Positions 17,319-25,090 of a stretch of DNA of 64,000 bases are shown one piece after another. The stretch is taken from contig NZ_CP180537.1 in NCBI RefSeq assembly GCF_047777955.1, positions 310,001 to 374,000 of the forward strand, written 5' to 3'. Below the pieces are notes generated by a model that worked only from the letters and a program-made list of their open reading frames with translations, did not search any database and was not told the origin of the DNA. Both the position numbers and the translations under genes were made by a program. How positions within the stretch are numbered: position 1 is the stretch's first letter; every line of letters starts with the position of its first letter. The stretch is from Didemnitutus sp047777955. Its GTDB lineage: Bacteria; Verrucomicrobiota; Verrucomicrobiia; Opitutales; Opitutaceae.

Positions 17319-18248
17319 ATGCAAAAAGACCCCTTCACCGGAGGAGAAACATTCCTCGAAGGCCCCCGGCTCCCCGGCGGCGAAGCATGGGCAGGGATTC
17401 TGGACCGTCACGGGCAACGACTTCGGGCGCTCGATCAAGTGGGCGCGAAAGCAGCCCAATGCGCTTTCGGAACACATCAGGACCGCCCGCTCGTCCTCGC
17501 CCAAGGAGACGAAGTAGGCCTGCTGGAGTTCGCCGAGCCCCGCTGGGCCGAGCTCGGTGACGCGATCCGGGCGTTCCGGGCGACGCTGCCGCTGGTGCGG
17601 CTGGAGGACTTCGGCTTCGACTCGGAGTCGGACGACCCGTTCGAGAGCAACGCCGCGCGCCTGCACCGCATCGGCGGCGGCGTGGAGGCGCTGGCCTTCG
17701 CCGATCCGCAGCAGTCGGTCTACAAGTTCTTCCTCTTCCGCGAGGGCGGCGACGTCGGCGCGACCTTCCGCTTCGATCGCGGCGAGGACGGCCTGCTCGT
17801 CGCCACCGCCGTGCCGGGCAGCTACCGGCGGTTGTTCGAAAAACTGCGGCTGACGCACATCGTCGGCATGCCGACGGAGCTGGCGGGCGTCACGCCGGAG
17901 GGCGTGCTCGTGGCGAAACAGACCTACGGCCAGCCGCTGCCGGAGAAGCACGACGTCTCCGGCCTCGATCCCGACCGGTTCATCCCGATCCCGTCGCGCT
18001 TCCTGCGCGCGGACCGCGATCACCCGCGCCTCGCCTTCCTCGATGGCGAGCCGTGGCTCGTCGCCGACACCCACGATCGCAACGTCGTGCGTGCGGCCGA
18101 CGGCACGCTGCGCGTCATCGACCTGGTCGCCGCGCCGCTGACCCGCGCGCTGCTCGACCGCGCGCCGCTGTTCCGCGAATGGATCGCCCGCGCGCGCCTC
18201 GACCCGCGGGCCGAGATCCTCGCGCCGGTGAACGACGATGAGCTCTGA
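17319..18248 (+). CDS. Putative protein-kinase-fold protein (polyvalent-kinase-like)
   Basis: A 309-residue protein, starting at the ATG at 17319. No family is certain. The central and C-terminal parts resemble the compact kinase domain found in phage polyvalent proteins: a nucleotide-strand segment SVYKFFLFR, a hinge-like LVAKQTYGQPLPE, a DxHxxN catalytic-loop-like DTHDRNVV and a final LRVIDLVAAPL in place of the DFG region. The N-terminal 90 residues match nothing I know. It is divergent from rpmH and has 15 bases between it and the downstream transporter gene. Whether it phosphorylates anything is unknown. Confidence 0.5.
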   Translation: MQKDPFTGGETFLEGPRLPGGEAWAGILDRHGQRLRALDQVGAKAAQCAFGTHQDRPLVLAQGDEVGLLEFAEPRWAELGDAIRAFRATLPLVRLEDFGFDSESDDPFESNAARLHRIGGGVEALAFADPQQSVYKFFLFREGGDVGATFRFDRGEDGLLVATAVPGSYRRLFEKLRLTHIVGMPTELAGVTPEGVLVAKQTYGQPLPEKHDVSGLDPDRFIPIPSRFLRADRDHPRLAFLDGEPWLVADTHDRNVVRAADGTLRVIDLVAAPLTRALLDRAPLFREWIARARLDPRAEILAPVNDDEL

Positions 18249-18263
18249 GCCCTCCCGCCGCCG

Positions 18264-19241
18264 ATGACCTGGCTCCGCGCGAACGCCTTCCTCCTCGGGC
18301 TGCTGGCGGCGACGGCGCTCGCCTTCGGCTTTCCCGCGCCCGGCGCGCGCGGCGGCTGGCTGCAGCCGGAGCTGCTGACCAACGCCGGCGTGGCGCTGAT
18401 CCTCCTCCTCCAGGGCTGGTCGCTGCCCTTTGAAAAAGTCCGTGAGGGCGCGGCCAACTGGCGGCTGCACGTCGTGGTGCAGGCGTTCACGTTCGCGGTG
18501 TTTCCGCTCGCGGGGCTGGCGCTGAACGCGCTCCTGCCCGCGCTGTGGCCGGCGATCCCGCCGGCGATCCGCGACGGGTTCCTCTATCTCTGCGTGCTGC
18601 CGTCGACGGTCTCGAGCTCGGTCGTGTTCACCTCCGTGGCGCGCGGCAACACCGCCGGCGCGCTCTTCAACGCCGCGTTCTCGAACGTCCTCGGCGTGCT
18701 GCTCACGCCCGTGCTCGTGCAGCTGCTCATGCGCACGACGGGCCAGACGACGCCGGTCGGCCCGCTGCTGCTGAAGATCACGGGGCTGACGCTGGCGCCG
18801 TTCGCGCTCGGCGCGTGGATGCGCACGCGTGCCGCGGCGTGGATCGACGCACGGAAGCCGTGGGTCACGCGCCTGAGCAACGGCGCGATCCTCTTCATGG
18901 TCTACGCGGCCTTCTGCGACTCGGTGCAGGACCGCGTCTGGCAGCGGCACGGCGCCGCGGTGACGGTGCAGACGCTGGCGTTCGCGCTCGGCCTCTTCGG
19001 GTTCATGTCGGTGCTGATCGCCGCATCGTGCCGCGCGCTGCGGCTGGACCGCGCGGATTTCATCGCCGGCTATTTCTGCGCGGTGAAGAAGACCCTTGCG
19101 ATGGGCGTGCCGCTGGCGGTCCTGATCTTCGGGACGCGCGCGGACCTCTCCCTGATCCTGCTGCCGATCATGTTCTACCACCCGATCCAGCTCCTCGTGA
19201 ACGGCGTGCTGGCGAACCGCTGGGGGCGGGCGGCGGCGTGA
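18264..19241 (+). CDS. SBF-like (YfeH-type) solute:sodium symporter
   Basis: A 325-residue inner-membrane protein with about ten TMs. The PF13593-type features are present: GVALILLLQGWSL, LPSTVSSSVVFTS, GNTAGALFNAAFSNVLGVLLTP and the late AVKKTLAMGVPLAV. The duplicated PS/T-SSxV and F-N-xxxSN-xLG motifs are where sodium binds in bile-acid-symporter relatives. The substrate is unknown. It follows the kinase-like gene closely and is probably co-transcribed. Confidence 0.85.
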   Translation: MTWLRANAFLLGLLAATALAFGFPAPGARGGWLQPELLTNAGVALILLLQGWSLPFEKVREGAANWRLHVVVQAFTFAVFPLAGLALNALLPALWPAIPPAIRDGFLYLCVLPSTVSSSVVFTSVARGNTAGALFNAAFSNVLGVLLTPVLVQLLMRTTGQTTPVGPLLLKITGLTLAPFALGAWMRTRAAAWIDARKPWVTRLSNGAILFMVYAAFCDSVQDRVWQRHGAAVTVQTLAFALGLFGFMSVLIAASCRALRLDRADFIAGYFCAVKKTLAMGVPLAVLIFGTRADLSLILLPIMFYHPIQLLVNGVLANRWGRAAA

Positions 19242-19252
19242 GCCCAGCAAAA

Positions 19253-19274
19253 AGCCGCGGCGCGGGCCGCGGCT
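19253..19274 (-). terminator. Terminator hairpin for the peroxiredoxin gene
   Basis: An AGCCGCGG/CCGCGGCT stem (19253-19260 and 19267-19274) is followed by five Ts on the minus strand (A-run 19249-19253). It sits between two converging genes and may serve both. Confidence 0.7.
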
Positions 19275-19299
19275 GAGCGGGGAAAGCGGCGCGCGCGCC

Positions 19300-19833
19300 T
19301 CAGCCCTTCTGGGCGGCGATGAACTCGAGGATCACTTTCGCCTGCTCCGTGGTCGTGCCCTTGTAGTCGGTGTAGACGACCTTGCCGTCCTTGATCAGGT
19401 AGGCGGAGCGCGAGGCGAATTCGCCCATCATCGGCACGCTGCGGGTCGGCACGCCGAAGGCGTTGATCACCGCCTTGTCCGTGTCCGCGATGAGCGTGAA
19501 CGGGAGGTGATACTTTTCCTTGAAGGCCTTTTGCGCGGCGACGTCGTCGTGGCTCACGCCGATGACGGCGACGCCCTGCTTCGTCAGCGCCTCGTAGCCG
19601 TCGCGCAGCGAGCAGCCCTGCTTGGTGCAGCCCGGCGTGTCCGCCTTCGGGTAGAAATAGACCAGCGTGTAGGGCTGCTGCTTGTAGACGTCGGCGAGGG
19701 CGAGCTTGGCGCCGGTGTCGGTGACGCCGGTGACGGCGGGCGCGGGATCGCCGACCTTCACGGGTTCGGCGTGCGAGGTGGCGAGGAAGAGCATGGCGGC
19801 GGCGAGGGCGGCGAGGAAACGGGCGGACTTCAT
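19300..19833 (-). CDS. Exported BCP/PrxQ-type peroxiredoxin
   Basis: A 177-residue protein with a Sec signal peptide (cut near SHA-EPV, residue 22) and an AhpC/TSA domain. Cys69 in TPGCTKQGC is the peroxidatic cysteine and Cys74 the resolving cysteine, the five-residue spacing of BCP/PrxQ enzymes. FASRSAYLI and the GVSHDDV segment are family-typical. The export signal is unusual for BCP and points to peroxide removal in the periplasm with an unidentified thiol reductant. Confidence 0.9.
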   Translation of the reverse strand: MKSARFLAALAAAMLFLATSHAEPVKVGDPAPAVTGVTDTGAKLALADVYKQQPYTLVYFYPKADTPGCTKQGCSLRDGYEALTKQGVAVIGVSHDDVAAQKAFKEKYHLPFTLIADTDKAVINAFGVPTRSVPMMGEFASRSAYLIKDGKVVYTDYKGTTTEQAKVILEFIAAQKG

Positions 19834-20118
19834 GGTGGAGGAGGGGAGGAAGGGACGCTACTCGCACGCGGCGTGCGCGCAAGTGGCGCGTGTTTCCGGA
19901 AAAATTACGGGCGAAATTTCGCGCCGGATGCGCCGGATGTCCCACCGGTGGGAAAAAAGCGGCGGCCCGACAAACGGGGCGCCGCGAGGTTCCGCCCGGG
20001 CGCAAAATTTTCTTCCGGAACTTCGTGTGGAGCAGCGTGTTTCTCTCCGCGTGAGCGCACAACCGCGTTTATCGCGCGGCACCAAGTGCGGTCGCAAACC
20101 AAGCAACTAACCAAACCC
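19834..20118. promoter_or_regulatory. Divergent control region with inverted repeats
   Basis: The 285 bases between the peroxiredoxin and barrel genes are unusually AT-rich in places. They hold a perfect palindrome GCGAAATTTCGC (19911-19922) and an inverted pair TTCCGGAAAAATT (19894-19906) and AATTTTCTTCCGGAA (20006-20020). These are plausible protein-binding sites for the two divergent promoters. No factor can be named. Confidence 0.35.
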
Positions 20119-20766
20119 ATGAAAAACGTTCCCTCCTTCAAAACTTTGATCCTGGCCGCAGCGGTCTCGCTCGGCCTCGCTTCCGCGTCGTTCGCGCAGA
20201 GCGCGAATGTCGCCGTGCCGAACCCGGCCGATGCCAAGCCCACCGGCCTGCTCGGCCAGAATTACACCACGATCGGCTACGGCTACATCGATCTCGACAG
20301 CACGAACGTCCACGCGTCGCGCTACTCGCTCGCTGCCAACCAGAGCCTGCGCGAGGGCCTCGACGGCCTCCTCGAGTATGGCTACACGCGCTCCAGCTCC
20401 TTCGCCGGCACGCGCCTCACGCAGCACGACCTCATGGCCGGTGCCCGCGCCTACCTGACCTCGGCCGGGTTCAAGCCCTACGTCGAGGCCGGTCTCGGCT
20501 GGGTCTGGCAGAAGGCCGCCGGCGTGAGCGACGACTCCTTCGCCTGGGGCCTCGGCGTCGGCGCGGAGATCGACGTCGCCTCCGCCGTCACGGTCACGCC
20601 CTACGTCCGCTACGAGGACCTCACCCGCGGCTCCAACAACGATTCCTGGAACTACGGCGTGAAGGCCAACTACTGGGTCACCAGCCGCGTGGGCATCCAG
20701 GCCGGCGTCGAGCGCGACGACGACAAGAACATGACCTACTCGGTCGGCGCGAACATCCGCTTCTAA
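20119..20766 (+). CDS. Outer-membrane beta-barrel protein (OmpA/OmpX-like)
   Basis: A 215-residue protein with a Sec signal peptide (residues 1-26, ASASFAQ). It has alternating aromatic/hydrophobic strands typical of an eight-stranded barrel (TTIGYGYIDL, LLEYGYTRSS, PYVEAGLGWVWQ, VTPYVRYEDL) and ends in Phe within GANIRF, the recognition signal for BAM insertion. There is no peptidoglycan-binding domain. A terminator follows at once, so it is monocistronic. Confidence 0.88.
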   Translation: MKNVPSFKTLILAAAVSLGLASASFAQSANVAVPNPADAKPTGLLGQNYTTIGYGYIDLDSTNVHASRYSLAANQSLREGLDGLLEYGYTRSSSFAGTRLTQHDLMAGARAYLTSAGFKPYVEAGLGWVWQKAAGVSDDSFAWGLGVGAEIDVASAVTVTPYVRYEDLTRGSNNDSWNYGVKANYWVTSRVGIQAGVERDDDKNMTYSVGANIRF

Positions 20767-20796
20767 GCCTTGGGTCCAGACCAAGTGTGTGCAACC

Positions 20797-20829
20797 AGCC
20801 GCGGCGGCCGCAAGGCGCCGCGGCTTTTT
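20797..20829 (+). terminator. Rho-independent terminator after the barrel gene
   Basis: An AGCCGCGGCG/CGCCGCGGCT stem (20797-20806 and 20816-20825) is followed by TTTTT. It lies between the barrel gene and the converging LysR gene. Confidence 0.88.
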
Positions 20830-20842
20830 CTTGGCCGCGTGC

Positions 20843-21776
20843 TCAGCCCGCGCCCCCGTGGCGCGCTGCGCGAAGTCGGAGTCCTGCGTCAGCGAGCGGC
20901 ACAGGCCGATGAATGTCTGCTCCGCGAGCGAGAGCGTGCGGTCGCGCGCGTAGGCCACGCCCCAGGTGCGCGTGAGCCGGCGCTTGCCCAGCGGCAGCGC
21001 CACCAGCGCGCCGCTGGCCAGCTCCGCCTGCGCGATCCACGGCGCCAATACGGCCACGCCGAGGCCGATCTTCACCAGCTCCTTGATCGCTTCCATGCTG
21101 CCAAGCTCGATCACGTGCGCGAGCGGCACGCGCTCGCGCTGGAAATATTCGCTCACGAGCTGAAACGTGTGACTCGTGCGGTTGTAGAGCACGAACGTCT
21201 CGCGGCCGAGGTTCTCGCGGTCGACCCCGCCCGCGCTCACCCAGGCGTGCCGCGGAGGCACGAGGAAACACAGCTCATCCTCGAAGAGCGGCACGAACTC
21301 GCTGTCGCGGCCCGCGCCGGGTGCGAGCAGCAGCGCGAGGTCGACCTGGCCGGAGTTGAGCAGCTCGACTTGGCGGCCGTGGTCGCCCGGCTGGACCACG
21401 ATCTCGCAGTTGGGAAAACTCTCGCGGAACTCCCGCAGCACCGTGGGCAGGATATACTGGCACGCCGTCGTGCTCGCGCCGACGCGGAGCCGCGCCTGGC
21501 CCCACTCCGAGCTCTCGTCGAGCTCCGCCCGCGCGGCGTTCATCTCGCGCATGATCGCCTCGGTGCGCCGCAGCAGCTTCTCCCCGCGGGCGTGAGCTGC
21601 GGCTGCCGGCCGCTGCGCTCGATGAGCCGCGCGCCGACGTCGTCCTCCAGCGCCTTGAGCGCGTGGCTGACCGCGCTCTGCGTGAGGAAGAGATCCTTCG
21701 CCGCCTGCGTGAAGCTCAGCCGCCGCGCCACGGCGGCGAAGGCGGCGAGCTGACGGGTGTCGAGCGGCTTGTGCAT
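20843..21776 (-). CDS. LysR-family transcriptional regulator (frameshifted twice)
   Basis: About 311 residues after restoring two bases. The N-terminal winged helix (MHKPLDTRQLAAFAAVARRL, SFTQAAKDLFLTQSAVSHAL) starts at 21776 and is in frame to about 21590. There the expected LTPAGEKLLRR is lost because a run of Gs is one short. The effector domain (ILPTVLREFRESFPNCEIVV onward) follows in the next frame. Near 20855 another G-run is one short, so the stop at 20843 (ending ATGGAG) is missed and the frame runs on antisense over the barrel gene. It is divergent from the nasS-nrtAB genes and is the likely nitrogen or nitrate regulator of that island, which is inference. Confidence 0.8.
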
Positions 21777-21872
21777 GGATGAACGGCGCTCATGCGCCGG
21801 ATTAAAACTTTGCCAAGCAATCGACGGGCCAACTCCGCGCCGTGGCACGGCCCCGGCTCAGTTGATGACACA

Positions 21873-22967
21873 ATGAACGCCTGCCTCCGCGTCCCGCGCC
21901 CGTCCTCCACCGCCCTGCGGCTGGGGTTCCTCGCGCTCACCGACGCCGCCCCGCTGCTGGTCGCGCGCGAACGCGAGCTGTTCGCGCGGCACGGCCTGCG
22001 GGTGGAGCTGAGCCGCGAGCTCGGCTGGGCCACGATCCGGGACAAGATCGTCCACGGCCAGCTCGACGCCGCGCCGGCGCCGGCGCCGATGCTGTGGTCG
22101 ACGCGCCTCGGCGTCGACGGTCCGCGCGCCGACGTGCTCACCGGCCTCGTGCTCAACCTCCACGGCAACGCCCTGACGCTCTCGCGCCGCCTGTGGGACG
22201 CGGGCGTGCGCACGCCGGCCGACTTCCGCGCCGAGGCGCAGCGCCGCCGCGGCGAGCAGAAGCTCACGCTCGGCGTCGTCTTCCGCCACTCGGCGCACCA
22301 TCTCCAGCTGCTGCACTGGCTGCGCCTCGCCGGCGTCGATCCGCAGCGCGACGTGCGCGTCGTCGTCGTGCCGCCGGCCCAGACCTTCAGCAACCTCGCC
22401 GCCGGCACGCTCGACGGCTACTGCGCCGGCGAGCCGTGGAACACCCTCGCGGTGCAGGCCGGCGCGGGCTGGTGCCCGACGTGGAGCTCCGCGCTGTCGC
22501 CCGGGCACGTCGAGAAGGTCCTGATGGTGCGCGACAGCTTCGCCGCCGAGCGCGCCGAGGAGCACGCGCGCCTCATCGCCGCGCTGCACGAGGCCTGCGC
22601 CTGGTGCGACGAGCCCGCGAACCGCACCGCGCTGGCCGAGCTGCTCAGCCGCCGCCCCGCCCTCAACGTCCCGCTCGGCGCGCTGCTGCCGGCGCTCACC
22701 GGCCAGTTCGACGCCGGCCAGGGCCGCGTCGAGTCGAGCGCCGACTTCCTCGTGTTCGCCCACGGGGCCAACGCTCCGACGCTCGCCCGCGCCCAGGCGC
22801 TCCAGGCCGAGCTCGCCGCCGCCGGCCTGCTCCCCGCCGGCGCCGCCACGGCCGCGCTGCCCGCCCAGATTTTCCGCGAAGACCTGCATCACCAAGCCCT
22901 CCGTCCCCTCACGCATGAAACCGTCCGTTCCCCGGCCCCGCTCCTCCGCCGCCCCCACCTCGCTTGA
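21873..22967 (+). CDS. NasS-like cytoplasmic nitrate/nitrite-binding protein
   Basis: A 364-residue NrtA/CmpA-fold protein without a signal peptide, starting at the ATG at 21873. LRLGFLALTDAAPLLVARERELF, split over strands, and LGWATIRDKIVHGQLDAAPAPAP mirror the ligand-binding region of NrtA. The DGYCAGEPWN motif around residue 185 matches NrtA's DGFCVGEPWN. The cytoplasmic form of this fold is NasS, which holds the antiterminator NasT until nitrate binds. No nasT-like ANTAR gene is present in the window, so it may work with a distant partner. Its 3' end overlaps nrtA by 53 bases. Confidence 0.75.
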   Translation: MNACLRVPRPSSTALRLGFLALTDAAPLLVARERELFARHGLRVELSRELGWATIRDKIVHGQLDAAPAPAPMLWSTRLGVDGPRADVLTGLVLNLHGNALTLSRRLWDAGVRTPADFRAEAQRRRGEQKLTLGVVFRHSAHHLQLLHWLRLAGVDPQRDVRVVVVPPAQTFSNLAAGTLDGYCAGEPWNTLAVQAGAGWCPTWSSALSPGHVEKVLMVRDSFAAERAEEHARLIAALHEACAWCDEPANRTALAELLSRRPALNVPLGALLPALTGQFDAGQGRVESSADFLVFAHGANAPTLARAQALQAELAAAGLLPAGAATAALPAQIFREDLHHQALRPLTHETVRSPAPLLRRPHLA

Positions 22968-24234
22968 CCGCCGCCAGTTCCTGAAACAGGGCGCGCTGCT
23001 CACCGGCACCGCCGCGCTGTTCGCCGCCCTCGGCAACCGGTCGTGGGCCGCCACCGCCGCGCCCGCCTCGGAGGCCCCCGAGACGCCCGACGTGAAGTTC
23101 GGCATCATCGCGCTGACGGACTGCTCGCCCATCGTCGTCGCGCACGAGAAGGGTTTTTTCAAAAAATACGGCATCCGCTCGAAGATCTCGAAGGAGGCCA
23201 GCTGGGCCGTCATCCGCGATCGGCTTTCCACCGGCGACAATCAGGCGACGCACATGCTGATCGGCATGCCCTACGCGTCGACGATGGGCCTGCTCGGCTC
23301 GCCGAAGAAGCCGATGGTTTACGCGTGGATGCTCAACCGCAACGGTCAGGCCATCTCGCTGAAGAAATCCTTCCGCGGCAAAGTCGCCGCCGACGCGGCG
23401 GCACTGAAGCCCTTCGTCGACGAAGCGAAGAAGGCCGGCAAGCCGCTCACGTTCGCGATGACTTTTCCGCCGGGCACGCACGCGATGTGGATGCGCTACT
23501 GGCTCGCCAGCGGCGGCATTCACCCCGGCGACGCGTCCGGGGCCGGGGCCGACGTGAACCTCGTCACCATCCCGCCGCCGCAGATGGTCTCGAACATGCG
23601 CGTCGGCAAGATGGACGGCTTCTGCGTCGGCGAGCCCTGGAACGCCCGCGCGATCGACGACGGCATCGGCTACACCGCGCTCACGACGCAGGACATGTGG
23701 AAGGACCACCCGGAGAAGGTCCTCGCCTTCACGGAGGAGTTCGCGACCAAGAACCCGAAGACCGTGAAGGCCATCCTCAAGGCCGTGCACGAAGCCTCCG
23801 AGTGGATGGACAATTTCGACAACCGCTCCGAGATGGCCGACATCGTCTCGCAGCCGTCCTACATCAACTGCCCGAAGGAAATCATCCTCGGCCGCCTGCT
23901 TGGCGACTACGACTACGGCGACGGCCGCAAGAAGCAGGACGAGTTCGCCATGCACTTCAGCCGGCGGAACTGCAACTTCCCGCAGCCGAAATACGGCAAG
24001 TGGTGGCTCACGCAATTCCGCCGCTGGGGCATGGTCGACGGCGCGCCGGATTACGCGGTCGTCGACAAGGTCTGCCGCCACGATCTCTACGCCGACGCGA
24101 TGGCCGAACTCGGACTCAAGGACCGCACGCGTGACGATTCGCCGTTCACGCTCTTCGACGGCAAGTCCTTCGATCCCGCCGGCGACCTCGAGGCCTACGC
24201 GAAGAGCTTCGCGGTCCACGCGCTGAAGGGTTGA
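22915..24234 (+). CDS. nrtA: Nitrate ABC transporter substrate-binding protein
   Basis: A 439-residue protein with a twin-arginine signal (DRRQFLK, about residues 19-25, then a hydrophobic stretch to AAA near 45). The NrtA/CmpA family body includes VKFGIIALTDCSPIVVAHEKG, SWAVIRDRLSTGDNQATHML, and the ligand-pocket DGFCVGEPWNARA. It captures nitrate or nitrite outside the inner membrane. Tat export means it folds in the cytoplasm first. It starts inside the nasS-like gene and is followed after 4 bases by nrtB. Confidence 0.92.
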   Translation: MKPSVPRPRSSAAPTSLDRRQFLKQGALLTGTAALFAALGNRSWAATAAPASEAPETPDVKFGIIALTDCSPIVVAHEKGFFKKYGIRSKISKEASWAVIRDRLSTGDNQATHMLIGMPYASTMGLLGSPKKPMVYAWMLNRNGQAISLKKSFRGKVAADAAALKPFVDEAKKAGKPLTFAMTFPPGTHAMWMRYWLASGGIHPGDASGAGADVNLVTIPPPQMVSNMRVGKMDGFCVGEPWNARAIDDGIGYTALTTQDMWKDHPEKVLAFTEEFATKNPKTVKAILKAVHEASEWMDNFDNRSEMADIVSQPSYINCPKEIILGRLLGDYDYGDGRKKQDEFAMHFSRRNCNFPQPKYGKWWLTQFRRWGMVDGAPDYAVVDKVCRHDLYADAMAELGLKDRTRDDSPFTLFDGKSFDPAGDLEAYAKSFAVHALKG

Positions 24235-24238
24235 ACCG

Positions 24239-25027
24239 ATGAAGGCCTTCAAGTTCGACTGGCTCATCCTCCCGCTCGTGATGCTCGCGCTGTTCGTCGC
24301 CGCGTGGCATTTCTACTCGCTCGCCGACAAGAGCAAGGACGACAGCAACTACTTCCCCGGTCCCGTCGAGACCTGGCACGACTCCAAGAGCTACATCACC
24401 GCGCCGCTCGCCTACCGCGGCGAACAGGACCAGGGCATCCTCCGCTTCACCTGGAAGTCGCTCTACCTCGTCGCCAAGGGCTACTCGCTCGGCCTGCTGC
24501 TCGGCGTCCCGCTCGGGCTGGTCCTCGGCCTCTCGACGCTCTTCACCAAGGCGTTCGACCCGATCATCCAGATCGTGCGCCCGATCTCGCCGCTCGCGTG
24601 GTTCCCGATCGGCCTCGGCCTCTTCAAGGGCCTCGACGGCGCCGGCCTGTTCACCATCGCGTTCTGCTCGATGTGGCCGACGGTGCTCAACACCGCGCAA
24701 GGCGTGCGCTCCGTGCCGCAGGATTACCTCAATGTCGGCAAGGTCCTGAAGCTCTCGTGGCTCCAGATGCTCCAGAAGATCATCGTGCCCTCCGCGCTGC
24801 CCTACATGTTCACCGGCTTCCGCCTCTCGCTCGGCATCGCCTGGCTCGTGATCGTCGCAGTCGAGATGCTCACCGGCGCGCCCGGCCTCGGCGGCTTCCT
24901 CTGGCAGGAATACAACGCCCTCAACTACCGCCACATCGTCATGTGCGTGATCGCGATCGGCCTGATCGGCTTCGTGCTCGACCGCCTGATGAGCATGGCC
25001 GAGGCGAAGCTCCGCGCCGCGACCTGA
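24239..25027 (+). CDS. nrtB: Nitrate ABC transporter permease
   Basis: A 262-residue inner-membrane permease of the NrtB/SsuC/TauC type with about six TMs. The EAA loop is near residues 170-190 (VGKVLKLSWLQMLQKIIVP). An extra soluble stretch after TM1 (about 25-70) carries the FPGPVETWHD segment known from NrtB. Its neighbours supply the binding protein and ATPases. Confidence 0.92.
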   Translation: MKAFKFDWLILPLVMLALFVAAWHFYSLADKSKDDSNYFPGPVETWHDSKSYITAPLAYRGEQDQGILRFTWKSLYLVAKGYSLGLLLGVPLGLVLGLSTLFTKAFDPIIQIVRPISPLAWFPIGLGLFKGLDGAGLFTIAFCSMWPTVLNTAQGVRSVPQDYLNVGKVLKLSWLQMLQKIIVPSALPYMFTGFRLSLGIAWLVIVAVEMLTGAPGLGGFLWQEYNALNYRHIVMCVIAIGLIGFVLDRLMSMAEAKLRAAT

Positions 25028-25090
25028 CCGCTCCCTTTCTGCTGCGCCGTTCCGGTTCCCGTCCCGCCCGGCCTGACACCACACCCGCAA

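Noticed and set aside
20107..20842. C-terminal extension of the LysR frame across the barrel gene
   Set aside because: The extension is antisense to a barrel gene that has a signal peptide, strands and terminator. Adding one base in the G-run near 20855 gives a normal LysR end at 20843.
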